A stretch of 64,000 nt of DNA. Source: Dehalococcoidia bacterium. GTDB lineage: Bacteria; Chloroflexota; Dehalococcoidia; Lucifugimonadales; Lucifugimonadaceae. Below are positions 33,601 to 42,720 of the stretch, one piece after another. Location: NCBI GenBank assembly GCA_022819585.1, contig JAJEGY010000010.1:1-64000 (forward strand), given 5' to 3'. Every line of letters begins with the position of its first letter. Within the stretch, counting starts at the first letter, position 1. A model generated the notes under the pieces. That model was not told the DNA's origin, did not search any database, and saw only the letters and a program-made list of their open reading frames with translations. The translations under genes and the position numbers were made by a program.

Positions 33601-34518
33601 TCAACTCTGCCTGATGCGCGGATCCAACACACCGTAAAGGATGTCCACGCAAAGATTCATCAATAGATATCCGGCAGTCGCAAACATCACGATCGCGCTG
33701 ATCACCGGAAAGTCGGTCCCAAACACGGACTGTACTGCCAGTCTGCCCAATCCTGGCCAACCAAACACGGTTTCCGTGACGACTGCGCCCGTGAGTAATG
33801 CAGTCAAGAACACCCCTGCGAATGTCAGTGGGACTATGATGGCGTTCCTGAATGCATGCTTAACGATGACGGTGGTTTGAGATGCGCCTTTGGCCCGCGC
33901 AAGTTTCACGAATTCGCTGTCCAGAATCTCCAACATGGCTGACCGCGTAAGCCTCAATAACGCAGCTGCCGCATACCAACCCAACGTGATCGAAGGCAGG
34001 ACCAAACTGCGCAGATCGCCCTTCTCTCCGGGCGGAAACCATCCCAGATAAACGGCAAAGATAAGGATCAACATGATGCCGAGCCAAAAACCAGGCATTG
34101 CTTGTCCCAATAGGGCGAAACCTCTAGCGAAAAGGTCCAACAACGTCCCACGATATATCGCGGAGAAAATCCCCAATGGGATTCCCATCAACATAGCGAA
34201 GACATAAGCCCCAACCGCCAATTGCAAAGTGTTCGGTATCTTCCTCAATACAACTGTTGTGGCCGGTATCTGTTCCTTCACCGAAATGTCAAAGTCCAAC
34301 AACAAGGCACCTGACAGCCATCTGAAATACTGCTCGTGATAAGGCTTGTCGAGACCATACTCCCGTCCCCACGCTTCCCACTGTTCGTCCGTCGTGTACT
34401 CACTCAAAAAGAGGTTACGTACATCGCCACTCATCCGAGACAAGGCAAACACAAGGACACTGGCGAGCAGAAGAACGATAATCGCTGCCAAAAGTCTGCG
34501 GACGAGGAGCCTTCTCAA
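33601..34518 (-). CDS. Peptide/nickel-type ABC transporter permease (DppB/OppB family)
   Basis: 305 residues. N-terminal helix LLVRRLLAAIIVLLLASVLVFAL, the DppB-specific lumenal region (YGLDKPYHEQYFRWL), then the core with IFSAIYRGTLLDL, the EAA loop SQTTVIVKHAFRNAIIVPLT, and the C-terminal VFGWPGLGRLAVQSVFGTDFPV. The translated order DppA-like, DppB-like, DppC-like on one strand indicates one operon. Confidence 0.93.
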   Translation of the reverse strand: MRRLLVRRLLAAIIVLLLASVLVFALSRMSGDVRNLFLSEYTTDEQWEAWGREYGLDKPYHEQYFRWLSGALLLDFDISVKEQIPATTVVLRKIPNTLQLAVGAYVFAMLMGIPLGIFSAIYRGTLLDLFARGFALLGQAMPGFWLGIMLILIFAVYLGWFPPGEKGDLRSLVLPSITLGWYAAAALLRLTRSAMLEILDSEFVKLARAKGASQTTVIVKHAFRNAIIVPLTFAGVFLTALLTGAVVTETVFGWPGLGRLAVQSVFGTDFPVISAIVMFATAGYLLMNLCVDILYGVLDPRIRQS

Positions 34519-34638
34519 TTTACGAACTCAATCGATTACGAGTCAAATGACGACGCCATGAGACGGCGTGCCCAGATTTTACTGGGCATCGCCGTCTCTA
34601 GTGCGTTGTTCACGCAACTAATTCGAATTCCAGTAGCG

Positions 34639-36768
34639 TTACGGACCGCTCATTACAACCGTTTCAGGTGCCACGAATTCTGGACCAGTGTTCATGTACG
34701 GGCTGTACTCAATGATCTCGGGCCGCAACACCACCGAAGTGGGCAGCGTGCTCACCGAAGCCACCAGATTCCAGTTGTTGATGTACGACCACCACTCAAT
34801 CGTGTTTTGGACACGTTCTTCATACGTGGTCGCAGCTAGATCCAAGTTCCGAGCAGAGATCGCAGTGATGTCGTTAGGCAACTCGATCCCATAGTTGAAA
34901 CCGCTTGAAGGCCTGTACGCGCCAGAGAAGAACGCGTCGGGCACAGCATTCGTTCCCGCTTGTATCATCCACGGGATCTGTTTCTGCCGGTTCACCAATC
35001 GAGGTCGCGCCGCACCGTAGTCGGTCGCATCTACCGACACCTCACATCCGAGACCACGCCAGAACTGCGCCACTGCACCACCAACTTCCTCGTCCCACTC
35101 TTTGCCTGGGGCGACGTGGTACTTGAACGGGAAGCAGTTCGGGAAACCAGCCTCGCCAAGCAGAGCACTTGCTTGGTCTGGGTCATACGGAACATCGAAC
35201 TCGTCGATCCAGTGCGGGTCGCCTGGGAACGCGTTTATTGCATTCGTCAATGGCCTACCAACGCCAGATTGGATCTCGTCTACGATCGTCTGCCTGTCAA
35301 TACCCAAACGAAGGGCGCGTCGAACCTTGTTGGCACGTTCCATCGACGCGGCATCATCCGGGTCGCCAATCCAAGGATGATCATCATCGGGCAAGAATCC
35401 CTCACGCGTCCGATAGATGTTCTCGCCATTCTGGTCTGTTTCAGCCCAGTAATTGCCGGCGAACATCACAACTTGGTTGATCGGAGGACCGACGACTTGG
35501 GGCCGCGCTCCTTCGATATTGTTGACTGTGTTCTTGATTAGTTTCAGTGGCACTCGAGCAACATGAATCAGGCCTGTCTGTAACGCAGCGATCCGCGCCA
35601 GCGGCTCGGGCATCAGGATTACTTCATACGAAGCAACACTGGGCTGTTGTCGGTAGTGACCTTCAACCGGTTCAGCCCTGACGTTACTGTCCGTTACCCA
35701 TTCAGTGATGCGGAACGCGCCCGTCCCAACTGGGGTGAGGTTGGCAGCGTCTTCACCCATCTCGTCGTACAGGCGCTTCGATACGATGACCGGAGCACCC
35801 AATGTAGTGTTCGAGATGATGTGGTACCAGCGCGGGTCCAACATATTGTCCCGGATATTCATGCGCACAGTGCTGTCATCGACAGCCTCGAATCCGGTCA
35901 CAAACCGCTGAACGCCCTGAGCCCTTTGGTTGATGCTGCCTTCGCGGAGCGCATCATCGAAGCTCCATTGCACGTCATGGGCCGAAACCTCGCCCCAGTC
36001 ATTGCCGTTCCAGTCAGTGTGGAACTTGACACCGTCACGAACCTTGAACGTCACCGCACTCGTATCGTCCGCAACTTCCCAAGACTCGACGATCCCTTCG
36101 TTATAGGTGGCGGCGTCGAGGTTCAACTTGGGCGGCGCCGAGTGTTGCGCCCACATTAGAGGCTCGAAGAAACCCCAGAAGATGAGCAATTGCATATTGC
36201 CCGTGCCCTGTTTGCTCGGGAGGAATACCGGTGGGTCCACTAGGATCTCACCGAGGCGCAAATTTCCTTGGAAAGCCTTGGGCTCCATCATCATCGCCGG
36301 CTCCGGCGTTGCTGTCACAACAACCTGAACTTCCTTCTCGACTTCCTTGACGACCTCTTTCTCTACCTCAACCGCAACCTCTTTCTCAACGACCACAGTC
36401 TGGACAACCGTTTCACCCGCTACTTGCACCTCTTTCTCAACCACGACCGTCTGGATGACTGTCTGACCAGCAACCTGCACCTCTTTCTCAACCACGACGG
36501 TCTGAACTACGGTCTCACCAGGTACCTGCACTTCGCGCTCGACCACGACGGTCTGAACTACGGTCTGGCCTTCTACCTGTACCTCCTTCTCAACGACCAC
36601 AGTCTGAATTACTGTTTCCTGCACCGATTTTTCGACTACGACGGTCTGGATGACGGTCTCCGTCCCGCCGCAAGCAATGGCAACCGCCATCGCACCAGCC
36701 AAGACCGACAAACCAAGCGCAATCCACGACCTGCGCGTCGAAAAGGCACTTCGTATCGCTTTTCGCAT
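34639..36768 (-). CDS. Peptide ABC transporter substrate-binding lipoprotein (SBP family 5) with valine-rich repeat linker
   Basis: 709 residues. A signal peptide ends in a lipobox with Cys33 (AIAC). Residues about 38-152 are a 17-residue repeat (TVVQTVVVEKEVQVxGx) present in about six copies, ending in VTATPEP. From about 165 the SBP_bac_5 (DppA/OppA) domain follows, with ESWEVADDTSAVTFKVRDGVKFH and later LRLGIDRQTIVDEI. The valine/glutamate repeat is common in Chloroflexota binding proteins and probably forms a stalk between membrane and binding domain. Captures peptides or similar solutes for the two permeases downstream. Confidence 0.94.
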   Translation of the reverse strand: MRKAIRSAFSTRRSWIALGLSVLAGAMAVAIACGGTETVIQTVVVEKSVQETVIQTVVVEKEVQVEGQTVVQTVVVEREVQVPGETVVQTVVVEKEVQVAGQTVIQTVVVEKEVQVAGETVVQTVVVEKEVAVEVEKEVVKEVEKEVQVVVTATPEPAMMMEPKAFQGNLRLGEILVDPPVFLPSKQGTGNMQLLIFWGFFEPLMWAQHSAPPKLNLDAATYNEGIVESWEVADDTSAVTFKVRDGVKFHTDWNGNDWGEVSAHDVQWSFDDALREGSINQRAQGVQRFVTGFEAVDDSTVRMNIRDNMLDPRWYHIISNTTLGAPVIVSKRLYDEMGEDAANLTPVGTGAFRITEWVTDSNVRAEPVEGHYRQQPSVASYEVILMPEPLARIAALQTGLIHVARVPLKLIKNTVNNIEGARPQVVGPPINQVVMFAGNYWAETDQNGENIYRTREGFLPDDDHPWIGDPDDAASMERANKVRRALRLGIDRQTIVDEIQSGVGRPLTNAINAFPGDPHWIDEFDVPYDPDQASALLGEAGFPNCFPFKYHVAPGKEWDEEVGGAVAQFWRGLGCEVSVDATDYGAARPRLVNRQKQIPWMIQAGTNAVPDAFFSGAYRPSSGFNYGIELPNDITAISARNLDLAATTYEERVQNTIEWWSYINNWNLVASVSTLPTSVVLRPEIIEYSPYMNTGPEFVAPETVVMSGP
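36313..36657 (-). repeat. Tandem 51-bp coding repeat in the binding-protein stalk
   Basis: About six near-identical 51-bp units (17 codons) encode the TVVQTVVVEKEVQV-type repeat; copies differ at a few codons. The final part degenerates into EVEKEVVKEVEKEV. Prone to copy-number change by slippage. Confidence 0.85.
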
Positions 36769-36987
36769 GTCAATTCCTCATTTGTAATGCGGATTCGTTG
36801 TACGCAACGATCTTAGTTACGAATCACGCATATTCGGACGCTCGAAATGAATCGTCTGCGCTGTCCGCAAACTTACACCCACAACACCATTCTGTCAACC
36901 ATTGGACAACGGTTCTGCCAGGGCAATTTAGCATCGTTTTCTGGTTACCCTATCGAAACACCCCGAACGGCAAGGGATCGGAAATCA

Positions 36988-37911
36988 TTGGAAAACTCAG
37001 AACGCTGGACCGCGGACAGCATACCCGATCTGACAGGCAAAATCGTCGTTGTTACAGGCGGTAACAGTGGCGTAGGTTTCGAAACCGCACTTGAACTGGC
37101 CCGACATGGCGCAACCACCATCATCGCCTGCCGGTCCGCTTCACGCGGCGAACCGGCGTTAAGGCGAATTAAAGAAGCGGTGCCTTCTTCACAAACTGAA
37201 TTGATGATCCTCGATTTGGGAGACCTAGCCTCGATCAACGCGTTCGCAGAGCGGTTCATGGATGCACATGAAAAACTCGACTTGCTCGTGAATAACGCCG
37301 GCATCATGGCAACCCCGTATCGAACCACCAAAGACGGCTTCGAGTCTCAATTCGGAACCAACCACCTTGGGCACTTCGCCCTTACCGCCAAATTGATGCC
37401 GTCGATCTCGGCTGCGCCCTCAGCGCGCATCGTCAACGTGAGTAGCGTAGGACACCGTAGTGGTGATATCGATTTCAATCCTCTGCTGCTGGACCGATCC
37501 AACTACAAGCGGTGGCGTGCTTACTACCGATCTAAACTCGCAAATCTGCTATTTACCTATGAGATGCATCGACGTTTGGAACGCGCGCAGATCGACAACG
37601 TCTCGTCGCTGGCAGCCCACCCAGGCGTCGCGCGCACCAACCTCGCACAGGGGATGGGCTTCGTCGGCACGCTGCTCAAACCGATAGCATTTCTGTTTTT
37701 GCAGAGCGCCCAGATGGGAGCGCTACCGATCCTTAGAGCCGCAACCGACACCAACGCGCAAAGCGGACAATACTACGGACCTGACAAACCCCACGAGCGA
37801 AGCGGATACCCGATCATCGTCTCGTCATCTCCCGAATCTCACGACGAAGAAACAGCACGCCGCCTTTGGGAATACTCCGAAGAACTAACGGGTGTCAAGT
37901 TCAATCTGTGA
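36988..37911 (+). CDS. Short-chain dehydrogenase/reductase, retinol-dehydrogenase-like
   Basis: 307 residues from TTG 36988, chosen because AAGGGA lies about 11 bases before it and related proteins begin near SIPDLTGK; the frame is open upstream to an ATG at 36847. TGGNSGVG near residue 21 binds the nucleotide, NNAGIM near 97, catalytic Ser in VNVSSVGHRSG and YYRSKLANLL (YxxxK) near 178. These enzymes reduce carbonyls or oxidise alcohols with NADP(H). Substrate unknown. Divergent from the ABC binding protein. Confidence 0.85.
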   Translation: MENSERWTADSIPDLTGKIVVVTGGNSGVGFETALELARHGATTIIACRSASRGEPALRRIKEAVPSSQTELMILDLGDLASINAFAERFMDAHEKLDLLVNNAGIMATPYRTTKDGFESQFGTNHLGHFALTAKLMPSISAAPSARIVNVSSVGHRSGDIDFNPLLLDRSNYKRWRAYYRSKLANLLFTYEMHRRLERAQIDNVSSLAAHPGVARTNLAQGMGFVGTLLKPIAFLFLQSAQMGALPILRAATDTNAQSGQYYGPDKPHERSGYPIIVSSSPESHDEETARRLWEYSEELTGVKFNL

Positions 37912-37926
37912 GCGTCGGAGGGGAGA

Positions 37927-38003
37927 TGGAGGCGACGGGCGGATTCGAACCGCCGAATAGAGGTTTTGCAAACCCCCGCCTTAGGCCGCTTGGCTACGTC
38001 GCC
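37927..38003 (-). tRNA. tRNA-Cys (anticodon GCA)
   Basis: Acceptor GGCGACG/CGTCGCC, anticodon loop TTGCAAA (GCA), T-arm GGCGG-TTCGAAT-CCGCC, discriminator U, and encoded CCA. First of three tRNA genes in a row on the minus strand. Confidence 0.95.
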
Positions 38004-38060
38004 TCTGAATTACTGATTCTATCGCCACGAAAACTGTAGCCGACTACCGCCGACTTTGCT

Positions 38061-38147
38061 TGGTGCCGAGAGTGGGACTCGAACCCACACGCCCTTTCGA
38101 GCACTACGCCCTCAACGTAGCCTGTCTACCAATTTCAGCATCCCGGC
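38061..38147 (-). tRNA. tRNA-Leu (anticodon GAG)
   Basis: Long variable arm; acceptor GCCGGGA/TCTCGGC with one G-U pair, anticodon stem CTACG/CGTAG with loop TTGAGGG (GAG), T-arm GTGGG-TTCGAGT-CCCAC, discriminator A, encoded CCA. Confidence 0.95.
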
Positions 38148-38192
38148 ACAACCAGTCTTCTGGCTCACTCATCCTCAAATTCAGAGGAGTTG

Positions 38193-38269
38193 TGGCAGGA
38201 GCGGCAGGATTCGAACCCGCGACCTTTGGTTTTGGAGACCAACGCTCTAGCCAACTGAGCTACGCTCCT
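38193..38269 (-). tRNA. tRNA-Trp (anticodon CCA)
   Basis: Acceptor AGGAGCG/CGCTCCT, anticodon stem TTGGT/ACCAA with loop CTCCAAA (CCA), T-arm CGGG-TTCGAAT-CCTG, discriminator G, encoded CCA. Confidence 0.95.
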
Positions 38270-38388
38270 TCGCCTTCTATTTGATTTTACATGGAAGCCG
38301 GAATTGCTAGCGTTCTCTAACCTCAACCGTTGCGCCAAATGACCTGCTCAACTGTCATATCCGGGTAGGGGATATCTGAGAATCAAAC

Positions 38389-38419
38389 AGCCGGTGCCAC
38401 TATGGCAGTGACACCGACT
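38389..38419 (-). terminator. Intrinsic terminator after the PII gene
   Basis: Minus-strand stem AGTCGGTGTCACT with AGTGGCACCGGCT (two non-Watson-Crick positions) around a five-base loop, followed by GTTTGATT. Located 37 bases downstream of the PII stop. Confidence 0.65.
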
Positions 38420-38455
38420 GCTCGCGCCGTTAATCCGCGTGATCGTAGCTTTGAA

Positions 38456-38812
38456 CTACATCACCGTCGAGTCGCCCGTCTCCCCGGTGCTCACTCGTGT
38501 GGCGTCGTCGATCTGCGAGACAAAGATCTTGCCGTCTCCGATCGCACCCTCTTCACCAGTCCTCGCAGAGCCGATGATCGCCTCGATAACCGCATCCTTC
38601 ATCTCATCCGGTATCACGGTCATGATCATCGTCTTTGGCAAGGCGACTCGGTGAGAGAGGTGTCCGCCTCGGCCGGTGAAGACCTCGACGCCTTCCTGTT
38701 GACCCTTGCCGGTGATGTTCCAGTAGGAGTAGCCCTTAACACCGGCGGCGGTCAGAGCTTCGAGCACTGTGGACGTCCGTTCCGGGCGAACCACTGCTTC
38801 GATCTTTAGCAT
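38456..38812 (-). CDS. PII-family nitrogen regulatory protein with atypical T-loop
   Basis: 118 residues from ATG 38812 (preceded by AAAGGAA); the frame extends up but the PII fold starts at LKIEAVVRPE. The C-terminal part IGDGKIFVSQIDDATRVSTGETG matches the PII signature and ATP-binding arginines. The T-loop (GKGQQEGVEVFTGRGGHLSHRVALPK) differs: the uridylylated Tyr51 is missing and the loop is slightly longer. Lies 81 bases downstream of amtB on the same strand, the classic glnK-amtB pairing, so it probably gates or senses ammonium uptake through nucleotide and 2-oxoglutarate binding rather than uridylylation. Confidence 0.9.
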   Translation of the reverse strand: MLKIEAVVRPERTSTVLEALTAAGVKGYSYWNITGKGQQEGVEVFTGRGGHLSHRVALPKTMIMTVIPDEMKDAVIEAIIGSARTGEEGAIGDGKIFVSQIDDATRVSTGETGDSTVM

Positions 38813-38893
38813 TTGGTAATTCCTTTCGTGGTTCTGTGGCGAGGGAGTACCAAACATGCTACTCCCTCGCCCACGGGTTAGTTCGTGTTCCGA

Positions 38894-40117
38894 TTAGTCA
38901 GCGCCGTCAGCTACGGTGCCGCGTTCACCGTGCGCCGTAATGTCGATTCCGATGTCCTCATCGCCCGCGGATATCCGCAAGCCGAGTCCGGGTATCTTGT
39001 CCAAGACGAACAAGATGACGAACGAGACGATACCGGAGTAGAGCAACGTGACTACGACTGCGATTAGGTTCGCGACGAAGTGGCCGGCATTGCCGTTGAC
39101 TAGACCGCCAGCGGTGTCGGTTAAGGCGCCCCAAGCGAAGATGCCAGTTGCCAATGCACCCCAGATGCCGCCAAGTCCGTGAACTGCGAAGACCTCAAGC
39201 GAGTCGTCGATACCCAGCTTGTGCAAGATCTCGAAGTGCACCGCGTAGTGGCAGATGATACCCGCTCCAAGACCGATGGCAAACGAACCCATGGTACCCA
39301 CCCAGCCTGCCGCCGGAGTCACCGCAACCAAACCTGCTACTACACCGGTGGCCACACCAACCGCGCTGATGCGTCCGGTGTGGATGAAGGAGAGTAAGGC
39401 CCAGACAACTGCTGCGACTGCTGCAGCGGTGTTGGTGTTGACAAATGCTTGTACCGCAACGCCGTCGGCGGCGAGCTGCGAACCAGCGTTGAAGCCGAAC
39501 CAGCCGATCCAAAGAATCGCCGCACCGAGTACTACAAACGGGACGTTGTGAGGTTCAACACCAGGATTACGACGCTTGCCAACTAGATATGCCGCCGCAA
39601 CAGCCGCGATACCCGCGTTGATGTGCACAACCGTTCCCCCGGCGAAGTCAAGCGCACCACCGTCGAGACCGCCGATCCAACCGCCACCCCAGACCCAGTG
39701 GCAGACAGGCGCGTAAACGAGTGTGACCCACAGCACCAAGAAAATCAGGTACGTCGTGAACTTGAATCGCTCGACGAACGCACCGGTGATCAGCGCTGGA
39801 GTGATGATCGCAAACGTCATCTGGAACGCGGCGAACAGCAAATCAGGTATGCCGTCACCTTCCGTGTAGCTGACGTTGCTCAGGCCAATGAACTCAAGCC
39901 CACCGACAATCCCGTTGCCAGTGTCGTTGAACGCAAGGCTGTATCCCCATAACACCCAGACGATGCTCGCCACTCCCATGGCGATGAAGGAGTACATCAA
40001 GGTGCTGACGACGTTTCTGCCACGCACCAGTCCTCCGTAGAAGAATGCCAAGCCCGGCGTCATGAACAGCACCAGCAAGGTTGCTGTCAGCATCCAGGCT
40101 ATAGAGCCAGTATCCAT
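38894..40117 (-). CDS. amtB: Ammonium transporter, Amt family
   Basis: 407 residues and about eleven membrane helices. GLAFFYGGLVRGRNVVSTL near residue 24, PVCHWVWGGGW, the first pore His in FAGGTVVHINAGIAAV near 167 and the second in EVFAVHGLGGIWGALATGIF near 315 (twin-His), plus GSQLAADG. Conducts ammonium across the inner membrane. No signal-peptide extension. Its PII partner is the next gene. No glutamine synthetase is close. Confidence 0.95.
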   Translation of the reverse strand: MDTGSIAWMLTATLLVLFMTPGLAFFYGGLVRGRNVVSTLMYSFIAMGVASIVWVLWGYSLAFNDTGNGIVGGLEFIGLSNVSYTEGDGIPDLLFAAFQMTFAIITPALITGAFVERFKFTTYLIFLVLWVTLVYAPVCHWVWGGGWIGGLDGGALDFAGGTVVHINAGIAAVAAAYLVGKRRNPGVEPHNVPFVVLGAAILWIGWFGFNAGSQLAADGVAVQAFVNTNTAAAVAAVVWALLSFIHTGRISAVGVATGVVAGLVAVTPAAGWVGTMGSFAIGLGAGIICHYAVHFEILHKLGIDDSLEVFAVHGLGGIWGALATGIFAWGALTDTAGGLVNGNAGHFVANLIAVVVTLLYSGIVSFVILFVLDKIPGLGLRISAGDEDIGIDITAHGERGTVADGAD

Positions 40118-40325
40118 ATTCGTATCCCTCCGTATGGATGATTTCGTAATGTTCCCAAACTAAGCGCCTTATGTTTCGCGGATGTTAAGCAACTGTTTCG
40201 CCAACGTTAATCCGAGAAATCTTGGACCGTCCCATGAGCACCCCTAACACCAACGGCTAAAATTCAGTGTGCGAATCTGTCCAATTGATGACCGAACGGC
40301 GAGACACGTCCAGGAACTAGAACCA

Positions 40326-41186
40326 ATGCCAATCATCGACTCTCACTGTCACTCATGGGCCTACTGGCCGTACCTGCCAGAAGTCCCTGACCCGGAACAC
40401 CACGGCTCAGTCGAAACCCTCCTGGACCAGATGGATGTCAACAGTGTTGACCGCGCAACCATCGTCTGCGCTCAAATCCACCGAAATCGAGACAATAATG
40501 ACTACGTCGCCGCCGCAGTCCGAAAACATCCCGACCGCCTAGACCAATTCGCCGATGTCGACTCCTTCTGGTCAGACACGTATCACACGCCGGGTGCGGC
40601 GAAACGATTGGAGAAGGCGGCGGAGAAGTGGCCGATGAAGGCCTTCACCCAATACGTCGCAAGCGAAGACGATGGTCGGTGGTTCAACACTCAAGAGGGC
40701 AAAGACTTCTTCTCAGTAGCCCGAGACGTCGGCCTGATCGCATCCATCGCGATGGCTCCCCATCACCAGAACGAAATCCGAAAAGTCGCCGAGGCCTTCC
40801 CCGAAGTCCCCATCCTCTGCCACCACATGTCCGCCCTCCGATCATACGGCGAAGACGCTTGGGCCATGGTCAAAAACGTAACCGAATCCGCAAAACTACC
40901 CAACATCCACCTCAAACTATCGGGTTTCCACTACCTGTGCAATCCCGAAAGGGTGTGGGACTTCCCGTACCACGAGACCCACTGGGTATACGAAGAGTGT
41001 TACAAAGCCTTCGGCACCCGCCTCTGCTGGGGTTCCGACTTCCCAGTCGTCAAGAAAGCGATGACCCACCTCCAGTCACTAGAAGCCTTCCGCTCCCACC
41101 TGACCTTCATCTCAGATGAAGATCGGGAGGCAATCCAAGGCGGCACATTGGAAAAGCTACTTGCAAACGCACGCGACGTAAGCTAA
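40326..41186 (+). CDS. Amidohydrolase-2 family metal-dependent hydrolase
   Basis: 286 residues from ATG 40326, where the metal-binding IIDSHCHSW begins at residue 3; the longer frame adds 19 unsupported residues. HxH at 7-9, later His in MAPHHQNE, CHHMSAL and the C-terminal Asp in CWGSDFPVV complete the mononuclear metal site of the ACMSD/LigY-like amidohydrolase-2 family. These hydrolyse or decarboxylate cyclic or aromatic acids and lactones. Head of a block of catabolic genes; the neighbours on the other strand converge on it. Confidence 0.87.
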   Translation: MPIIDSHCHSWAYWPYLPEVPDPEHHGSVETLLDQMDVNSVDRATIVCAQIHRNRDNNDYVAAAVRKHPDRLDQFADVDSFWSDTYHTPGAAKRLEKAAEKWPMKAFTQYVASEDDGRWFNTQEGKDFFSVARDVGLIASIAMAPHHQNEIRKVAEAFPEVPILCHHMSALRSYGEDAWAMVKNVTESAKLPNIHLKLSGFHYLCNPERVWDFPYHETHWVYEECYKAFGTRLCWGSDFPVVKKAMTHLQSLEAFRSHLTFISDEDREAIQGGTLEKLLANARDVS

Positions 41187-41203
41187 GTCAACCCAACCCT
41201 CCT

Positions 41204-42679
41204 TCAGCCGTCCGAGAGCACTCGTTGCGCCGCTTCAGTCCCGGCGATGCGACCAAACACAGCACCCGCCATCATGCCGCCGCCCGACGGATAGTTGTCG
41301 TGCCACAACCCTCCCACCATCTCGCCCGCAGCGTAAAGACCGGGAATGATCTGATCGCTTTCGTGCAAGACCTCGCCGGAAGGGGTGATTTTCAGACCTC
41401 CATATGTGAACGTCATACCGCAGATCGTCGGATACGCCTCAAAAGGCGGACTGGTGATCGGCAGTGCCCAGTTGCTCTTGGGCGGAGTTATCCCTGAAGC
41501 CGATTTTCCATCGAGACGGAACGGGTGGAATTCGCCTTCTTGAATGGCGTCATTGAACTCACGCACCGTTCCAAGGAACGCCCCGACGTCGCGAAGTTCG
41601 AGATCTCTTGCTAGTGCCTCCAAGGAGTTTGATTTGTAACCTGTCGCATCTTCATATCCCCTAATCAACCCCCTACGACGTTGCTCGGAATCGAAGACCT
41701 GAAACGCTAGACCGCCGGGCTGAGACAGAATGGCCCTCCCGGTCTTGGCATAGGTGAGCCCACGCCACGTCTCGCCCTCATCTACAAACCGATGCCCGTC
41801 GACATTCACCATGATCCCGAAAGGATAGGAATAGCGACTCCAATACACTCCGCTAACGCCCGGACCGGGGACATCGAACTCGGGTCGATTCGAATCCTGA
41901 GGTGACGCATGGCAGGTCGACCAACTTCCATACGACTGAGCACCCAACTCCAAAGCCATATTTAGGCCATCGCCGGTATTGAACGGCACACCCCTGAGCT
42001 TTACCTTGTCCCAACCGGCCCCAAGATACCGGGCCCGCATCTCCGGACTCGACTCGAAGCTGCCGCAAGCTAAAATCACGGCCCGCGATTTATAGCGGAC
42101 ATCCCTGTCACCCGTCCGAGCCTGTACGCCCGTCACTCCACCCGCGCGATCCCGCAACAACTCAATAGCCCGAGTCTCGTAATGCACCGTAATGCCCAAA
42201 CCTTCAGCAGCCCGAAACCAGCGCTCCTGCATGGCAAATCCACCCCCATCAAACGAGACGACATTCGCCGATGTCGGACTCTCGTGAGACGGTATCCATG
42301 CGTGTCCGTACGACCGCATCCAAAGGACTGTTCTGTATGCTTCCGAGACCAGAATGTTCGCTAGCGTAGGATCGCTCCGACCATCAGTTACCGCCATAAT
42401 GTCGTCGTAATAGTCCGACTCTGTGTAGTCACTAACTCGGGCGGCTAATGATCGCGTCTCATCTTCGCCGACATCCGAGAGCAGGGGAGTGAGGTCTTCC
42501 ATCCCCCGATACGGAAACCGCATATGAACGGTCAACGCGCTATTGCCGCCCCGCTCAGACTTGGATGCCTTCTCCAGCACTACCACTTCAGCACCCTGTT
42601 TCCGAGCCGCCACCGCTGCCGCCATTGCGGCGTTACCCGCTCCTACCACCAGTACCTCAGTGTCGACTACCGTTTCCAC
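41204..42679 (-). CDS. FAD-dependent oxidoreductase, fumarate reductase / tricarballylate dehydrogenase-like flavoprotein
   Basis: 491 residues. N-terminal VLVVGAGNAAMAAAVAARKQGAEVVVLEKA, then GGNSALTVHMRF, VILACGSFESSPEMRARYL, and the C-terminal YPSGGGMMAGAVFGRIAG are the blocks of the FrdA/KsdD flavoprotein family; overall form is closest to TcuA. It would insert or remove a double bond in an organic acid or steroid-like substrate using bound FAD. No signal peptide, so cytoplasmic. Downstream of an MR/MLE enzyme (41-base gap) in the same direction. Confidence 0.87.
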   Translation of the reverse strand: METVVDTEVLVVGAGNAAMAAAVAARKQGAEVVVLEKASKSERGGNSALTVHMRFPYRGMEDLTPLLSDVGEDETRSLAARVSDYTESDYYDDIMAVTDGRSDPTLANILVSEAYRTVLWMRSYGHAWIPSHESPTSANVVSFDGGGFAMQERWFRAAEGLGITVHYETRAIELLRDRAGGVTGVQARTGDRDVRYKSRAVILACGSFESSPEMRARYLGAGWDKVKLRGVPFNTGDGLNMALELGAQSYGSWSTCHASPQDSNRPEFDVPGPGVSGVYWSRYSYPFGIMVNVDGHRFVDEGETWRGLTYAKTGRAILSQPGGLAFQVFDSEQRRRGLIRGYEDATGYKSNSLEALARDLELRDVGAFLGTVREFNDAIQEGEFHPFRLDGKSASGITPPKSNWALPITSPPFEAYPTICGMTFTYGGLKITPSGEVLHESDQIIPGLYAAGEMVGGLWHDNYPSGGGMMAGAVFGRIAGTEAAQRVLSDG

Positions 42680-42720
42680 CGAAAATGGCCCTCAAACCGA
42701 TCGCTTGGTGATAGCCGAAG

